The position numbers and the translations under genes are program-made. Shown here in pieces: positions 53,088-64,000 of a stretch of 64,000 nucleotides of DNA. The notes beneath the pieces are model-generated. The model had not been told where the DNA came from. It did no database searches and saw only the letters and a program-made list of their open reading frames with translations. Source of the stretch: Stutzerimonas decontaminans (GTDB lineage: Bacteria; Pseudomonadota; Gammaproteobacteria; Pseudomonadales; Pseudomonadaceae); contig NZ_CP007509.1 of the NCBI RefSeq assembly GCF_000661915.1, positions 868,001 through 932,000 on the forward strand, given 5' to 3'. The stretch's first letter is position 1. Each line of letters starts with the position of its first letter.

Positions 53088-53345
53088 ATGGCACACAAAA
53101 AAGCTGGCGGTTCTACCCGCAACGGTCGCGACTCAGAAGCTAAACGCCTTGGCGTGAAGATGTACGGCGGCCAGGCCATCAAGGCCGGCAACATCATCGT
53201 GCGTCAGCGCGGCACCCAGTTCCACCCCGGCTACGGTGTTGGTATGGGCAAGGATCACACCCTGTTCGCGAAAGTGGAAGGCGTGATCAAGTTCGAAGTG
53301 AAGGGCGCTTTCGGCCGTCGCTACGTGAGCGTCGTCGCAGCCTAA
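53088..53345 (+). CDS. rpmA: 50S ribosomal protein L27
   Basis: An 85-residue protein, [24 protein letters not shown], with [13 protein letters not shown], the L27 signature. Its N-terminal tail reaches the peptidyl transferase centre. The Firmicutes-type cleavable leader is absent. AGGAG is spaced 9 bases before the ATG. A terminator follows at 53361. Confidence 0.98.
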   Translation: MAHKKAGGSTRNGRDSEAKRLGVKMYGGQAIKAGNIIVRQRGTQFHPGYGVGMGKDHTLFAKVEGVIKFEVKGAFGRRYVSVVAA

Positions 53346-53360
53346 CTGCGCCGTTGCTGG

Positions 53361-53391
53361 AAAAGCCCTGTCATGCGACGGGGCTTTTTTG
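53361..53391 (+). terminator. intrinsic terminator after rpmA
   Basis: AAAAGCCCTGTC (53361-53372) pairs with GACGGGGCTTTT (53377-53388), with one G-T wobble, followed by TTGTTT. It separates rplU-rpmA from obg, though read-through is common at this locus. Confidence 0.88.
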
Positions 53392-53488
53392 TTTCTGTAT
53401 CCTGTGAGGCTCTTGCAAAGAAACTGCTCGGTGCTCATTCAGTTTTCGCTGGGTTTTTTGCAAGACCCTTACGTTTCTTGTTTCCTAA

Positions 53489-54733
<1,245 letters not shown>

Positions 54734-54838
54734 GTCGAGCCCCGGGCCGCTGCGCGGCCCGGTCAGGCGAGTGGTCGGTGGGCTGGCTCGTGCGCAGTCC
54801 GATCCGGAAGTGTTTTGGCCGTATAGAAGGCGGGAACG

Positions 54839-55957
54839 ATGCGGGACAAGGTGAGCGGTGCGCGGCGCTGGGTGGTCAAGATCGGCAGTGCGCTGCTGAC
54901 CGCTGACGGTCGCGGGCTCGATCAGGCCGCGATGGCGGTCTGGGTCGATCAGATGGTGGCCTTGCGCGAGGCTGGGGTGGAGCTCGTGTTGGTGTCCTCG
55001 GGTGCGGTTGCGGCGGGCATGAGTCGTCTCGGCTGGAGTGCTCGGCCAAAAGCTGTGCATGAGCTGCAGGCGGCTGCCGCGGTCGGCCAGATGGGTTTGA
55101 TTCGCGCCTGGGAATCCAGCTTTGCTCGCTGCGATCAGCAGACAGCGCAGATTCTCGTCACCCACGACGATCTCTCGGACCGCAAGCGCTACCTCAATGC
55201 GCGCAGCACGCTGCGCACGCTCATCGATCTAGGTGTGGTGCCGGTCATCAATGAGAACGACACCGTGGTCACCGACGAGATCCGCTTTGGTGACAATGAC
55301 ACGCTTGCTGCGCTGGTCGCCAACCTGGTCGAGGCTGATTTGCTGGTCATCCTGACCGACCGCGACGGCATGTTCGATGCCGATCCTCGTTTCAATCCTC
55401 AAGCCAATCTGATCAGCGAGGCGCGCGCCGACGATCCTGCGTTGGATGCGGTAGCTGGCGGTACGGGTGGCGCGCTGGGGCGCGGTGGTATGCAGACCAA
55501 GCTGCGCGCGGCGCGTCTTGCTGCGCGATCCGGCGCGCATACGGTGATTGTCGGTGGCCGTATCGAGCAGGTGCTGGCGCGCCTCAAGGCGGGCGAGCGT
55601 CTGGGTACGCTGCTGGCGCCGGAGTGCAGTCGCCATGCGGCCCGCAAGCAGTGGCTGGCCGGGCATCTGCAAACGCGCGGCACGCTGACGTTGGATGACG
55701 GTGCCGTGCATGCCTTGCGTCAGGGCAATCGCAGTCTGCTGCCTGTCGGTGTGCGCGCTGTGCAGGGTGCATTCCGTCGTGGCGAGATGGTGGTCTGTGT
55801 CGGGCCGCAGGGTGCGGAAGTGGCGCGCGGACTGGTGAACTACAGTGCGGCCGAGGCGCAGCGCATTCTCGGGCGCCCATCAGATGAGATCGAAAAGCTG
55901 CTCGGCTACGTTGATGAGCCCGAGCTTATTCATCGCGACAACATGATTCTGGTCTGA
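54839..55957 (+). CDS. proB: glutamate 5-kinase
   Basis: A 372-residue enzyme that phosphorylates glutamate with ATP, the committed and proline-inhibited step of proline synthesis. The amino-acid-kinase domain (about 8-260) has [47 protein letters not shown] and [15 protein letters not shown]. The C-terminal PUA domain (about 280-365) has [29 protein letters not shown] 54839 follows GGGAACG. It lies 8 bp before creA and probably shares its transcript. Confidence 0.96.
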   Translation: MRDKVSGARRWVVKIGSALLTADGRGLDQAAMAVWVDQMVALREAGVELVLVSSGAVAAGMSRLGWSARPKAVHELQAAAAVGQMGLIRAWESSFARCDQQTAQILVTHDDLSDRKRYLNARSTLRTLIDLGVVPVINENDTVVTDEIRFGDNDTLAALVANLVEADLLVILTDRDGMFDADPRFNPQANLISEARADDPALDAVAGGTGGALGRGGMQTKLRAARLAARSGAHTVIVGGRIEQVLARLKAGERLGTLLAPECSRHAARKQWLAGHLQTRGTLTLDDGAVHALRQGNRSLLPVGVRAVQGAFRRGEMVVCVGPQGAEVARGLVNYSAAEAQRILGRPSDEIEKLLGYVDEPELIHRDNMILV

Positions 55958-55965
55958 GGTTTTTC

Positions 55966-56430
55966 ATGCGCTTGGCGATTGCGGCACTGATGGTGGGGTT
56001 GGCTCTTCCAGGTCTGACGGTTGCCGAGGAGATCGGCGCGGTCGACACGGTATTCAAGTGGCTCGGGCCGAATCACAAGATCGTCGTCGAGGCTTTCGAC
56101 GATCCCTTGGTCGATGGCGTGACCTGCTATCTGTCACGGGCCAAGACTGGTGGAATCAAGGGTGGCTTGGGGCTGGCGGAGGATCGCGCGGAGGCCTCCA
56201 TCGCCTGTCGTCAGGTCGGCCCGATCCGCATCAAGGGCAAGCTCAAGGACGGCGATGTGGTGTTCAAGGAGCGTACGTCACTGGTGTTCAAAAGCATGCA
56301 GGTGGTGCGCTTCTTTGATGAGTCGCGCAATGCGCTGGTCTATCTCGTGTACAGCGATCGGATCATTGAGGGTAGTCCGCAGAATGCGGTGACGGCGATT
56401 CCGATCCTGCCTTGGCCGGTGACGCAATAA
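55966..56430 (+). CDS. CreA family exported protein
   Basis: A 154-residue protein with signal peptide [22 protein letters not shown], cleaved near 21. [67 protein letters not shown] is the CreA signature with a likely disulfide pair (Cys 46 and 72). The C-terminus keeps [24 protein letters not shown]. The family is periplasmic with unknown function; the name comes from the E. coli creABCD locus, which is absent here. It directly follows proB and shares a bidirectional terminator with rpsT. Confidence 0.9.
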   Translation: MRLAIAALMVGLALPGLTVAEEIGAVDTVFKWLGPNHKIVVEAFDDPLVDGVTCYLSRAKTGGIKGGLGLAEDRAEASIACRQVGPIRIKGKLKDGDVVFKERTSLVFKSMQVVRFFDESRNALVYLVYSDRIIEGSPQNAVTAIPILPWPVTQ

Positions 56431-56474
56431 TCGCGGTCGTCTCGATTCGTCGGGATGGGGCATAAGGGCAGGCA

Positions 56475-56504
56475 CAAAAAAACCGGCGCTAGGCCGGTTT
56501 TTTT
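56475..56504. terminator. bidirectional terminator between creA and rpsT
   Basis: AAAAAAACCGGC (56475-56486) and GCCGGTTTTTTT (56493-56504) pair perfectly around a GCTAG-type loop, giving a U-run on both strands. Confidence 0.93.
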
Positions 56505-56518
56505 ACAAGAACCTGCAG

Positions 56519-56797
56519 TTAGGCTGCAGCAGCTTCGCCGAGGGCCTTGATGTGGCCGTTCAGGCGGCTCTTGTGACGAGCAGCTTTGTTCTTGTGGATG
56601 ATGCCTTTGTCGGCCATGCGGTCAATGACCGGCACAGCTGCGGTGTAGGCTGTGCGAGCCTTGTCCAGGTCTTTGGCATCGATGGCCTTGACCACATTCT
56701 TGATGTAGGTACGAACCATGGAGCGCAAGCTGGCATTGTGGCTGCGACGCTTCTCAGCCTGAATTGCGCGTTTTTTGGCGGAAGGGCTGTTGGCCAC
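56519..56797 (-). CDS. rpsT: 30S ribosomal protein S20
   Basis: A 92-residue S20. It starts at GTG 56797, read as (M)[25 protein letters not shown], with GAGGAG 8 bases upstream; no ATG fits the family start. The rest is the helical S20 core with [22 protein letters not shown]. The non-ATG start is in keeping with the UUG start of E. coli rpsT, where S20 represses its own translation. It is divergent from murJ. Confidence 0.97.
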   Translation of the reverse strand: MANSPSAKKRAIQAEKRRSHNASLRSMVRTYIKNVVKAIDAKDLDKARTAYTAAVPVIDRMADKGIIHKNKAARHKSRLNGHIKALGEAAAA

Positions 56798-57018
56798 CGT
56801 CGAACTCCTCGAAAACTGGGGGGATTGCAAGCAAATAAGGCCGCGAATCATGCCGACGCGAAGGGCGCTTGTCAAGCCCGGTCGAATGGCTTGAGAAGCT
56901 GGTCGGACAGAAGGGCTGCGGCTAAACTCGCCGCCTCTTTTCGTGTCGTAACTGGCCATCGATCCGGCCGGCGCTGTGCGTTCGGTCGATCAATCTCGCT
57001 GCAATTCTAGGAAGACAA

Positions 57019-58566
57019 ATGTCCGAAAAAACCGGCAAGGGCGGATTGTTGCGTTCCAGCGCTGTGGTCAGTGTCATGACCCTGCTGTCACGCGTGCTGG
57101 GCATGGTACGCGATATGGTCGTCGCCAGCTACTTCGGTTCAGGGGCTGCCGCCGACGCTTTTTTCATTGCGTTCAAGATTCCCAACTTCCTGCGCCGACT
57201 GTTTGCCGAGGGCGCCTTTGCCCAAGCTTTCGTGCCAGTGCTGTCGGAATATCGCACCAAGCGCACGCTGGCGGACGTCAAGCAGCTAGTGGATCGCACC
57301 GCCGGCATGCTCGGCCTCATTCTTGCGGGGCTGACCGCGCTCGGGGTGCTGTTTGCGCCCTATGTGGTCATGGTCTTCGCGCCGGGTTTCCATGACGATC
57401 CGGCGAAGATGCAGCTGGCCGGTGAGCTGCTGCGGATTACCTTTCCCTACCTGATGCTGATCTCGCTGACGGCATTCACCTCCGGCGTACTCAACAGTTA
57501 CGGGCACTTCGCGGTGCCGGGCTTCACGCCGGTGCTGCTCAATGTCTGCATGATCGCCTCGGCGGTGTTTCTCACGCCGTATTTCGATCAGCCCATCATG
57601 GCGCTAGCCTGGGGCGTGTTTATTGCCGGTTTCGCTCAGCTGGCCTTCCAGCTGCCGTACGTCGCCAAGCTGGGCCTGTTGCCCCGGCCGAGGGTCAAGC
57701 GGGGCGACGAAGGCGTGCGGCGCATCATGCTGCTGATGGTGCCGGCGCTGTTCGGTGTCTCGGTCAGTCAGATCAACCTGCTGCTCGATACGGTGCTGGC
57801 GTCCTTCCTGCAGACCGGCAGCGTGTCCTGGCTGTATTACGCCGATCGGCTGTCCGAGTTGCCGTTGGGGGCATTCGGTATCGCCATCGGCACGGTGATC
57901 CTGCCGAGCCTGTCGCGCCAGCACGCCGGAGAGGACCCGAAGGCGTTCTCCGCGACGCTCGATTGGGCGTTGCGCATGGTTTTGCTGGTGGGCGTTCCAG
58001 CGGCGCTGGCGCTGGGCATCCTCGCCGAGCCGATGATCGCCAGCCTGTTCTACTACGGCGCAATGAGCGAGGAGGCGGTGGTGCAATCGGCCAGGGCGCT
58101 GCAGGCCTATTCGCTGGGTGTGCTGGCGTTCATGCTGATCAAAGTGCTGGCCCCGGGCTTCTTCGCGCGTCAGGACCTCAAGACTCCGGTGCGCGTCGCG
58201 GTAATCTGCATGGTCGCGAACATGGTGATGAATCTGATTCTGATCTGGCCTTTGCAGCACGTGGGATTGGCATTGGCTACATCGCTATCTTCAATGCTCA
58301 ACGCAGTGCTGTTGTTCTGGGGCTTGTACAAGGTCGGCGTCTACCATCCCGCCCCAGGTTGGTGGCTATTCGGGCTGCGTCTGGCGGCCGCTTGTGCGGC
58401 AATGGTGGCGGTGGTCTGGTGGCTTAATGTGCCGGCGCAGGAATGGTTTGCCTGGGGTTGGCAGCAGCGGACGCTGCGGTTGGGGATTCTTGTCTGTGCT
58501 GGACTCGTTGCTTTCGCCGCCGGGTTGTTGCTGACAGGGCTGCGGCCGCGGCATTTACGGCATTGA
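57019..58566 (+). CDS. murJ: lipid II flippase MurJ
   Basis: A 515-residue MOP-superfamily flippase that exposes lipid II to the periplasm for peptidoglycan synthesis. About 14 hydrophobic helices are visible. SRVLGMVRDMVVASYFGSGAAADAFFIAFKIPNFLRRLFAEGAFAQAFVPV is the MurJ signature, with the functional Arg residues of the cavity. Length is standard. GGAAG lies about 9 bases before ATG 57019. It is followed 84 bp later by ribF, as in most gammaproteobacteria. Confidence 0.96.
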   Translation: MSEKTGKGGLLRSSAVVSVMTLLSRVLGMVRDMVVASYFGSGAAADAFFIAFKIPNFLRRLFAEGAFAQAFVPVLSEYRTKRTLADVKQLVDRTAGMLGLILAGLTALGVLFAPYVVMVFAPGFHDDPAKMQLAGELLRITFPYLMLISLTAFTSGVLNSYGHFAVPGFTPVLLNVCMIASAVFLTPYFDQPIMALAWGVFIAGFAQLAFQLPYVAKLGLLPRPRVKRGDEGVRRIMLLMVPALFGVSVSQINLLLDTVLASFLQTGSVSWLYYADRLSELPLGAFGIAIGTVILPSLSRQHAGEDPKAFSATLDWALRMVLLVGVPAALALGILAEPMIASLFYYGAMSEEAVVQSARALQAYSLGVLAFMLIKVLAPGFFARQDLKTPVRVAVICMVANMVMNLILIWPLQHVGLALATSLSSMLNAVLLFWGLYKVGVYHPAPGWWLFGLRLAAACAAMVAVVWWLNVPAQEWFAWGWQQRTLRLGILVCAGLVAFAAGLLLTGLRPRHLRH

Positions 58567-58650
58567 TCGACGATTCACGGGCGGCGCAAACCTGTCCGGG
58601 ATGCTCGGCACGTGCGTATAATCGGCCACTTTTCAAGCAAGAAGTGCGGT

Positions 58651-59601
58651 ATGCAGCTGGTTCGAGGCCTTCACAATCTGCGACCCCGACATCGGGGCTG
58701 CGTCGCCACCATCGGCAATTTCGACGGCGTGCACCGGGGGCATCAGGCCATCCTGGCGCGGCTGCGCGAGCGTGCGGCCGAATTGGGGCTGCCCAGCTGC
58801 GTAGTGATCTTCGAGCCGCAGCCACGCGAATTCTTTTCGCCGGACAAGGCGCCGGCACGGCTGACCCGTTTACGTGAGAAGTTGCAGCTGCTGAGCGAGC
58901 AGGGCGTCGATCTGGTGCTGTGTCTGGCGTTCAATCGCCGCCTGCGTGAGCTGAGTGCCGCTGAATTCGTCCACGCCACGCTGGTGGAAGGGTTGGGAGT
59001 GCAGCATCTGGAAGTGGGTGATGATTTCCGTTTTGGCTGCGACCGCGCCGGCGATTTCGACTTTCTGCTAAAGGCCGGCGCGGCCGAAGGCTTCTCGGTC
59101 GAGGCCGCCACCACCATCGAGGTGGATGGCGAGCGGGTCAGCAGCACACGGCTGCGCCAGGTGCTGGCGGAGGGTGACCTGGCCTGCGCCGAAGCGCTGC
59201 TCGGCAGACCATTTGGTATCACCGGCCGGGTCATGCATGGACAGAAACTGGGCCGGCAGCTCGGCGCGCCGACCGCCAATGTCCAGCTCAAGCGTCGCAA
59301 CACGCCGCTGAGTGGCGTGTTCCTGGTCAGTTTCGAACTGGACGGCAAGTCGCTTGCCGGTGTTGCCAATATCGGCATGCGCCCCTCGGTCGAGAGTGAC
59401 GGTAAACCACATCTGGAAGTGCATCTACTCGATTACCAGGGCGACCTGTATGGGCGTCTGGTGCAGGTCACCTTCCATCGCAAGCTGCGCGACGAGCAGC
59501 GTTTCGCCTCGCTGGAGGCGCTCAAGACGGCGATCGAAGCCGACATCGCCGCTGCCCGCGAATACTGGCGGGCTTCACCCCTCATGACGAGTCAGGACTG
59601 A
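58651..59601 (+). CDS. ribF: bifunctional riboflavin kinase/FAD synthetase
   Basis: A 316-residue enzyme converting riboflavin to FMN and FAD. The N-terminal FMN adenylyltransferase domain has [16 protein letters not shown] (about 18-33) and [15 protein letters not shown]. The ISSTRLR-type motif is [13 protein letters not shown]. The C-terminal kinase domain begins [27 protein letters not shown] and contains [25 protein letters not shown]. Its stop is 1 bp before the ileS start, so the two are coupled. Confidence 0.95.
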   Translation: MQLVRGLHNLRPRHRGCVATIGNFDGVHRGHQAILARLRERAAELGLPSCVVIFEPQPREFFSPDKAPARLTRLREKLQLLSEQGVDLVLCLAFNRRLRELSAAEFVHATLVEGLGVQHLEVGDDFRFGCDRAGDFDFLLKAGAAEGFSVEAATTIEVDGERVSSTRLRQVLAEGDLACAEALLGRPFGITGRVMHGQKLGRQLGAPTANVQLKRRNTPLSGVFLVSFELDGKSLAGVANIGMRPSVESDGKPHLEVHLLDYQGDLYGRLVQVTFHRKLRDEQRFASLEALKTAIEADIAAAREYWRASPLMTSQD

Positions 59602-59602
59602 A

Positions 59603-62434
59603 ATGACCGATTACAAAGCGACCCTCAATCTGCCGTCCACGGCATTTCCGATGAAGGCCGGTCTGCCACAGCGCGAGCCGGAGATTCTGCAGCGCTGGAA
59701 CAGCATTGACCTGTACCGGAAGCTGCGGCAGATCGGCGAAGGTCGCCCGAAGTTCGTCCTGCACGATGGCCCGCCGTATGCCAACGGCAACATTCACATC
59801 GGCCACGCGGTGAACAAAGTCATCAAGGACATGATCGTCCGCTCACGCACCCTGTCTGGTTTCGACGCGCCCTATGTGCCGGGCTGGGACTGCCACGGTC
59901 TGCCGATCGAACACAAGGTCGAGACCACCTACGGCAAGAACCAGCCAGCCGACCTGACCCGCGAGCGCTGCCGCGCCTACGCCGCCGAGCAGATCGAAGG
60001 GCAGAAGGCCGACTTCATTCGCCTCGGCGTCCTGGGTGACTGGGACAACCCGTACAAGACCATGGACTTTGCCAATGAAGCGGGGGAAATCCGCGCCCTG
60101 GCCAAACTGGTCGAAGGCGGCTTCGTCTTCAAGGGCCTGAAGCCGGTGAACTGGTGCTTCGACTGCGGTTCGGCGCTGGCCGAGGCGGAAGTCGAATATC
60201 AGGACAAGAAATCCGATGCCATCGACGTCGCTTTCGAGGTCGAGGATGCCGACAAGCTGGCCGTCGCGTTCGGACTGACCAGCCTGGCAAAGCGCGCCAG
60301 CATCGTGATCTGGACCACCACGCCCTGGACCATACCGGCCAACCAGGCGCTCAACGTGCACCCTGAGTTCGTTTACGCGCTGGTCGACACCGGCGAGCGC
60401 CTGCTGGTGTTGGCTGAGGAACTGGTCGAGTCCTGCTTGCAGCGCTACGGCCTGTCGGGTGAAATCATCGCCCGTTGCGAAGGCAAGGCGTTGGAGCTGA
60501 TCCGCTTCCGCCACCCGTTTTACGAGCGCTTCGCCCCGGTCTACCTGGCCGATTACGTCGAAACGGGCGCCGGTACCGGTATCGTTCACTCGGCGCCGGC
60601 CTACGGCGAGGACGACTTCCGCTCGTGCAAGCACTACGGGATGGAGAACGACGACATTCTCGGACCGGTGCAGAGCAACGGTGTCTACGTCTCGGACCTC
60701 CCGTTCTTTGGTGGCCAGTTCATCTGGAAGGCCAACCCGGCCATCGTCGAGAAGCTCGCCGAGGTTGGCGCGCTGCTCAAGCACGAGTCGATCCAGCACA
60801 GCTACATGCACTGCTGGCGGCACAAAACCCCGCTGATCTACCGCGCCACGGCGCAGTGGTTTGTCGGCATGGACAAGGTTGCCCACGATGGCAGCTCGCT
60901 GCGCCGTCGCGCGCTGGATGCCATCGAGCAGACCGAATTTGTCCCGGCCTGGGGGCAGGCGCGCCTGCACGGCATGATCGCCGGGCGCCCGGACTGGTGC
61001 ATCTCGCGCCAGCGGACCTGGGGCGTGCCAATCCCGTTCTTCCTGCACAAGGAAAGCGGCGAGCTGCACCCGCGTACCGTCGAGCTGATGGAGCAAGTGG
61101 CGCAGCGTGTCGAACAAGGCGGCATCGAGGCTTGGTCGAAGCTCGACGCAGCCGAGTTGCTCGGCGAGGAAGCTGCACAGTACGAAAAGATCACCGACAC
61201 CCTGGATGTCTGGTTCGATTCCGGCACCACCCATTGGCATGTGATGCGCGGCTCGCACCCCATGGGCCACGAAAGCGGCCCTCGTGCCGATCTCTATCTG
61301 GAAGGCTCCGACCAGCATCGCGGCTGGTTCCATTCCTCGCTGCTGACCGGCGCCGCCATCGACGGTCATGCGCCGTACAAGGGGCTGCTCACCCATGGTT
61401 TCACCGTGGACGAGAACGGCCGCAAGATGTCGAAATCGCTCGGCAATGTGATCGCGCCGCAGGAAATCACCGACAGCATGGGCGCCGATATCCTTCGTCT
61501 ATGGGTCTCGGCCACCGACTATTCCGGCGAGATGGCCGTTTCCAAGCAGATCCTGCAGCGCAGCGCCGATGCCTACCGGCGTATCCGTAACACCGCACGT
61601 TTCCTGCTCTCGAATCTCGACGGCTTCGATCCCGCGCAGCACATGGTGCCGAATGATCAGCTGATCGCCCTGGACCGCTGGGCCATCGACCGCGCACTGC
61701 TGCTGCAGCAGGAAATCGAAGAGGCCTATACGACCTATCGCTTCTGGAACGTCTACCAAAAGGTGCACAACTTCTGCGTGCAGGAGCTGGGCGGGTTCTA
61801 CCTCGACATCATCAAGGACCGCCAGTACACCACTGGTGCCGACAGCCTGCCACGTCGCTCCTGCCAGACCGCGCTGTATCACATCGCCGAAGCGCTGGTG
61901 CGCTGGATTGCGCCGATCCTGGCGTTTACTGCCGAGGAAATCTGGCAGTACCTGCCGGGCGAGCGTAATGAGTCGGTGATGCTCAACACCTGGTACACCG
62001 GCCTGACCGAGCTGCCACAGGACGCCGAGCTGGATCGCGCCTTCTGGGACAAGGTCATGGCGGTCAAGACCGCGGTGAACAAGGAACTGGAAAACCAGCG
62101 TGCGGCCAAGACCATTGGCGGCAACCTGCAGGCGGAAGTCACGCTATATGCAGAAGACGCGCTGGCTGCGGAGTTGGCCAAGCTGGGCAACGAGCTGCGC
62201 TTCGTGCTGATCACCTCTGCCGTCGATATCGCTCCGCTGACTCAGGCGCCAGCCGAGGCCGTGGAGAGCGAATTGGCCGGCCTCAAGTTGGTGGTCAAGA
62301 AGACTGTGCACAGCAAGTGTGGTCGCTGCTGGCATCATCTCCCGGACGTCGGTTCGCATGCCGAGCATCCGGAGATCTGCGGTCGCTGCGTGGAGAATAT
62401 CGAAGGCGCAGGTGAGGTCCGCCACTATGCGTGA
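59603..62434 (+). CDS. ileS: isoleucyl-tRNA synthetase
   Basis: A 943-residue class Ia synthetase, the normal length. HIGH is in [14 protein letters not shown] (about 58-70) and KMSKS in [12 protein letters not shown] (about 605). The editing CP1 domain has [14 protein letters not shown] and [12 protein letters not shown]. The C-terminal zinc site has [12 protein letters not shown] and a late CGRCVENI. The full zinc-binding tail marks the ileS1 (bacterial, mupirocin-sensitive) type, not the eukaryote-like type. It lies in the ribF-ileS-lspA-fkpB-ispH operon. Confidence 0.97.
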   Translation: MTDYKATLNLPSTAFPMKAGLPQREPEILQRWNSIDLYRKLRQIGEGRPKFVLHDGPPYANGNIHIGHAVNKVIKDMIVRSRTLSGFDAPYVPGWDCHGLPIEHKVETTYGKNQPADLTRERCRAYAAEQIEGQKADFIRLGVLGDWDNPYKTMDFANEAGEIRALAKLVEGGFVFKGLKPVNWCFDCGSALAEAEVEYQDKKSDAIDVAFEVEDADKLAVAFGLTSLAKRASIVIWTTTPWTIPANQALNVHPEFVYALVDTGERLLVLAEELVESCLQRYGLSGEIIARCEGKALELIRFRHPFYERFAPVYLADYVETGAGTGIVHSAPAYGEDDFRSCKHYGMENDDILGPVQSNGVYVSDLPFFGGQFIWKANPAIVEKLAEVGALLKHESIQHSYMHCWRHKTPLIYRATAQWFVGMDKVAHDGSSLRRRALDAIEQTEFVPAWGQARLHGMIAGRPDWCISRQRTWGVPIPFFLHKESGELHPRTVELMEQVAQRVEQGGIEAWSKLDAAELLGEEAAQYEKITDTLDVWFDSGTTHWHVMRGSHPMGHESGPRADLYLEGSDQHRGWFHSSLLTGAAIDGHAPYKGLLTHGFTVDENGRKMSKSLGNVIAPQEITDSMGADILRLWVSATDYSGEMAVSKQILQRSADAYRRIRNTARFLLSNLDGFDPAQHMVPNDQLIALDRWAIDRALLLQQEIEEAYTTYRFWNVYQKVHNFCVQELGGFYLDIIKDRQYTTGADSLPRRSCQTALYHIAEALVRWIAPILAFTAEEIWQYLPGERNESVMLNTWYTGLTELPQDAELDRAFWDKVMAVKTAVNKELENQRAAKTIGGNLQAEVTLYAEDALAAELAKLGNELRFVLITSAVDIAPLTQAPAEAVESELAGLKLVVKKTVHSKCGRCWHHLPDVGSHAEHPEICGRCVENIEGAGEVRHYA

Positions 62435-62470
62435 TACCCGCCGGACGATCAGCAAGCCGGAGGCTGCACA

Positions 62471-62974
62471 ATGAGTGCGCGTTTCGGCAGGCTCGCCTGG
62501 CTGTGGCTCAGCGTGCTGGTGATCGCCCTTGATCAAGCTACCAAGCATTACTTCGAAGCCAATTTCAGCCTGTACCAGAAGGTCGACCTGATTCCGGGCT
62601 ATTTCGCCTGGACACTGGCCTACAACACCGGCGCGGCATTCAGCTTTTTGGCCGATCACAGCGGTTGGCAGCGCTGGCTGTTTGCAGTGATTGCGATTGG
62701 TGTGAGTGCTGTGCTGGTTGTGTGGCTCAAGCGTCTGAAGCCGAGCGAAACCTGGTTGGCCGTCGCGCTGGCGCTGGTGCTGGGCGGCGCCATTGGCAAT
62801 CTCTACGACCGCGTAGTGCTTGGTCACGTGGTTGATTTCATTCTGGTGCATTGGCAGAACCGCTGGTATTTCCCTGCGTTCAATATCGCTGATAGCGCCA
62901 TCACCGTCGGTGCCGTCATGCTGGCGCTGGACATGTTCAAGAGCAACAAGACCGGAGAAGCTGCACATGACTGA
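62471..62974 (+). CDS. lspA: lipoprotein signal peptidase (signal peptidase II)
   Basis: A 167-residue inner-membrane aspartyl protease that cleaves prolipoprotein signals. There are four hydrophobic helices. The catalytic Asp residues are in GGAIGNLYDRVVLGHVVDFI and FPAFNIADSAITVG. NTGAAFSFLAD is the conserved periplasmic motif. It starts 36 bp after ileS and overlaps fkpB by 8 bp. Its substrates would include the lipoprotein hydrolase at 26213. Confidence 0.96.
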   Translation: MSARFGRLAWLWLSVLVIALDQATKHYFEANFSLYQKVDLIPGYFAWTLAYNTGAAFSFLADHSGWQRWLFAVIAIGVSAVLVVWLKRLKPSETWLAVALALVLGGAIGNLYDRVVLGHVVDFILVHWQNRWYFPAFNIADSAITVGAVMLALDMFKSNKTGEAAHD

Positions 62975-63404
62975 ACAGCGCATTGGGCCGGACAAGGAGG
63001 TCACCCTGCATTTCGCGCTTGGCCTGGAAACGGGCGAGCTGGTCGACAGCACGTTCGACAAGAAGCCAGCCACCTTCAAGGTGGGTGACGGCAACCTGCT
63101 GCCGGGCTTCGAGCAGCAACTCTACGGGCTCAAGGCGGGTGACAAGCGCACGTTGCAAGTTGCGCCAGAGCAGGGCTTCGGCCAGGTCAACCCGCAGAAC
63201 GTGCAGGTCATGCCACGCAGCCAGTTCGCCGGAATGGAGCTTTCCGAGGGGCTGATGGTCAGTTTTCAGGATGCTGCGCGTACAGAATTGCCTGGCGTAG
63301 TGAAGGCGTTCGATGACAATCAGGTCACCGTCGATTTCAATCACCCGCTGGCTGGCAAAACCCTGACGTTCGAAGTCGAGATTATCGACGTCAAACCGGT
63401 ATAA
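62967..63404 (+). CDS. fkpB: SlyD/FkpB-type FKBP peptidyl-prolyl isomerase
   Basis: A 145-residue cytoplasmic isomerase-chaperone. The FKBP half-barrel opens VTLHFALGLETGELVDSTFDKKPATFKVGDGNLLPGFEQQLYGL. The inserted IF domain (about 70-125) contains FGQVNPQNVQVMPRSQF. The fold resumes VDFNHPLAGKTLTFEVEII, the SlyD/FkpB signature. It lacks SlyD's His-rich tail, so FkpB (SlpA) fits. Its ATG 62967 is inside lspA, and ispH follows 121 bp later, the usual order. Confidence 0.94.
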   Translation: MTEQRIGPDKEVTLHFALGLETGELVDSTFDKKPATFKVGDGNLLPGFEQQLYGLKAGDKRTLQVAPEQGFGQVNPQNVQVMPRSQFAGMELSEGLMVSFQDAARTELPGVVKAFDDNQVTVDFNHPLAGKTLTFEVEIIDVKPV

Positions 63405-63412
63405 CCGGCTTC

Positions 63413-63443
63413 CCGCTAGCGGAGGCGCTCGCTTCCGCTAGCT
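63413..63443. repeat. hairpin between fkpB and ispH
   Basis: The stem GCTAGCGGAGGC (from about 63415) with GCTTCCGCTAGC (from about 63432) has one G-U pair and a very short loop. No U-run follows, so it is an RNA processing or attenuation candidate more than a terminator. Confidence 0.5.
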
Positions 63444-63525
63444 GATGAAGGGCATCCGAGAATGCCTGCACCGTAATCGCGTTACACTCCCCCCGAAATC
63501 AAACCGTCGCGTGCCGAGACTCACC

Positions 63526-64000
63526 ATGCAAATCAAACTCGCCAACCCTCGCGGCTTCTGCGCGGGTGTAGATCGCGCCATCGAAATCGTCAACCGTGCC
63601 CTGGAAGTGTTCGGGCCGCCGATCTATGTGCGGCATGAAGTGGTACACAACAAGTTCGTGGTCGAAGACCTACGCGCGCGCGGGGCAATCTTCGTCGAAG
63701 AGCTGGACCAGGTGCCGGACGACGTCATCGTCATCTTCAGCGCCCACGGCGTTTCACAGGCCGTGCGACAGGAGGCGGAACAACGCGGCCTGAAGGTGTT
63801 CGACGCCACCTGCCCGCTGGTGACCAAGGTGCATTTGGAGGTGGCCAAGTACAGCCGTGATGGACGTGAGTGCATCCTCATCGGCCACCAGGGCCACCCG
63901 GAAGTCGAAGGCACCATGGGGCAGTACGATGCGCGCAACGGTGGCGCGATTTACCTGGTAGAAGACGAGGAAGACGTCGCCCAGCTGCAAGTGCGCGACC
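63526..64000 (+). CDS. ispH: 4-hydroxy-3-methylbut-2-enyl diphosphate reductase, 5' part
   Basis: The first 158 residues of the MEP-pathway reductase that makes IPP and DMAPP; the gene runs off the window. [22 protein letters not shown] holds the first [4Fe-4S] Cys (Cys12), and [11 protein letters not shown] the second (about 96). The substrate His residues are in [16 protein letters not shown] and [16 protein letters not shown]. It also supplies the precursors used by ispB. It is the last visible gene of the ileS operon. Confidence 0.96.
   Translation, partial: MQIKLANPRGFCAGVDRAIEIVNRALEVFGPPIYVRHEVVHNKFVVEDLRARGAIFVEELDQVPDDVIVIFSAHGVSQAVRQEAEQRGLKVFDATCPLVTKVHLEVAKYSRDGRECILIGHQGHPEVEGTMGQYDARNGGAIYLVEDEEDVAQLQVRD

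Overview
The window is 64 kb of GC-rich (roughly two thirds G+C) gammaproteobacterial chromosome. Gene order and protein similarity point to Pseudomonas in the broad sense, most likely the P. stutzeri (Stutzerimonas) group. The diagnostic blocks are colRS followed by a methyltransferase, an InaA-family gene and dgkA; siaABCD; radA beside a mapZ-type PilZ gene; and the run ispB / rplU-rpmA-obg-proB / rpsT / murJ-ribF-ileS-lspA-fkpB-ispH, which I remember as collinear with P. aeruginosa PAO1 around PA4557-PA4576. The species assignment is an inference. I see no prophage, CRISPR array, tRNA, rRNA or complete insertion sequence.

Region 1 (1-9.8 kb) is a cell-envelope block. It holds a PAP2 phosphatase and an LtaS-like transferase, then the ColRS two-component system divergently, then a methyltransferase, an InaA-family kinase, diacylglycerol kinase and a second LtaS-like transferase. 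LtaS-type enzymes release diacylglycerol from phospholipid, and DgkA rephosphorylates it, so the block reads as an envelope-modification and lipid-recycling unit. Two ColR-box-like motifs sit in front of its two outer arms. The first LtaS-like gene is frameshifted near its 3' end.

Region 2 (9.8-13.1 kb) is a compact redox module. A DUF1924/SHP-type monoheme cytochrome, a diheme cytochrome c and a small ZraP/CpxP-like gene broken by two in-frame TAG codons are transcribed away from a three-domain fusion of cytochrome b561, flavin reductase and 2Fe-2S ferredoxin. This is the least-characterised system in the window.

Region 3 (13-30.4 kb) is metabolic and accessory. It carries a persulfide-dioxygenase/rhodanese protein, trmA, a purine permease, a DJ-1 protein, and a molybdenum hydroxylase operon (xdhC, a cytidylyltransferase-like gene and paoABC-type subunits). 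It also carries an acyltransferase, a tandem pair of serine hydrolases with beta-lactamase folds but no evident general-base Glu, a CMD protein, a 266-bp terminal-inverted-repeat element, a MerR regulator with a TGG-to-TGA stop, rlmG and fpr.

Region 4 (30.4-64 kb) is conserved core. It contains gdhA, siaABCD (biofilm c-di-GMP control), ettA, glyA, an ICMT-like methyltransferase, mapZ, radA, a CopD-like membrane protein, a YdcH-like protein, mscL and an Anr-box-preceded cytochrome c peroxidase. These are followed by a Lon-like protease, a small unknown gene between two perfect DnaA boxes, a YqhA-like protein, an FeS photolyase with an overlapping 44-aa DUF2256 gene, fklB, a small probably iron-regulated gene, ispB, ribosomal protein and GTPase genes, proB, creA, rpsT, murJ, ribF, ileS, lspA, fkpB and the start of ispH. 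Three genes in the first 28.4 kb are disrupted by frameshift or nonsense changes; I see none in the core half.
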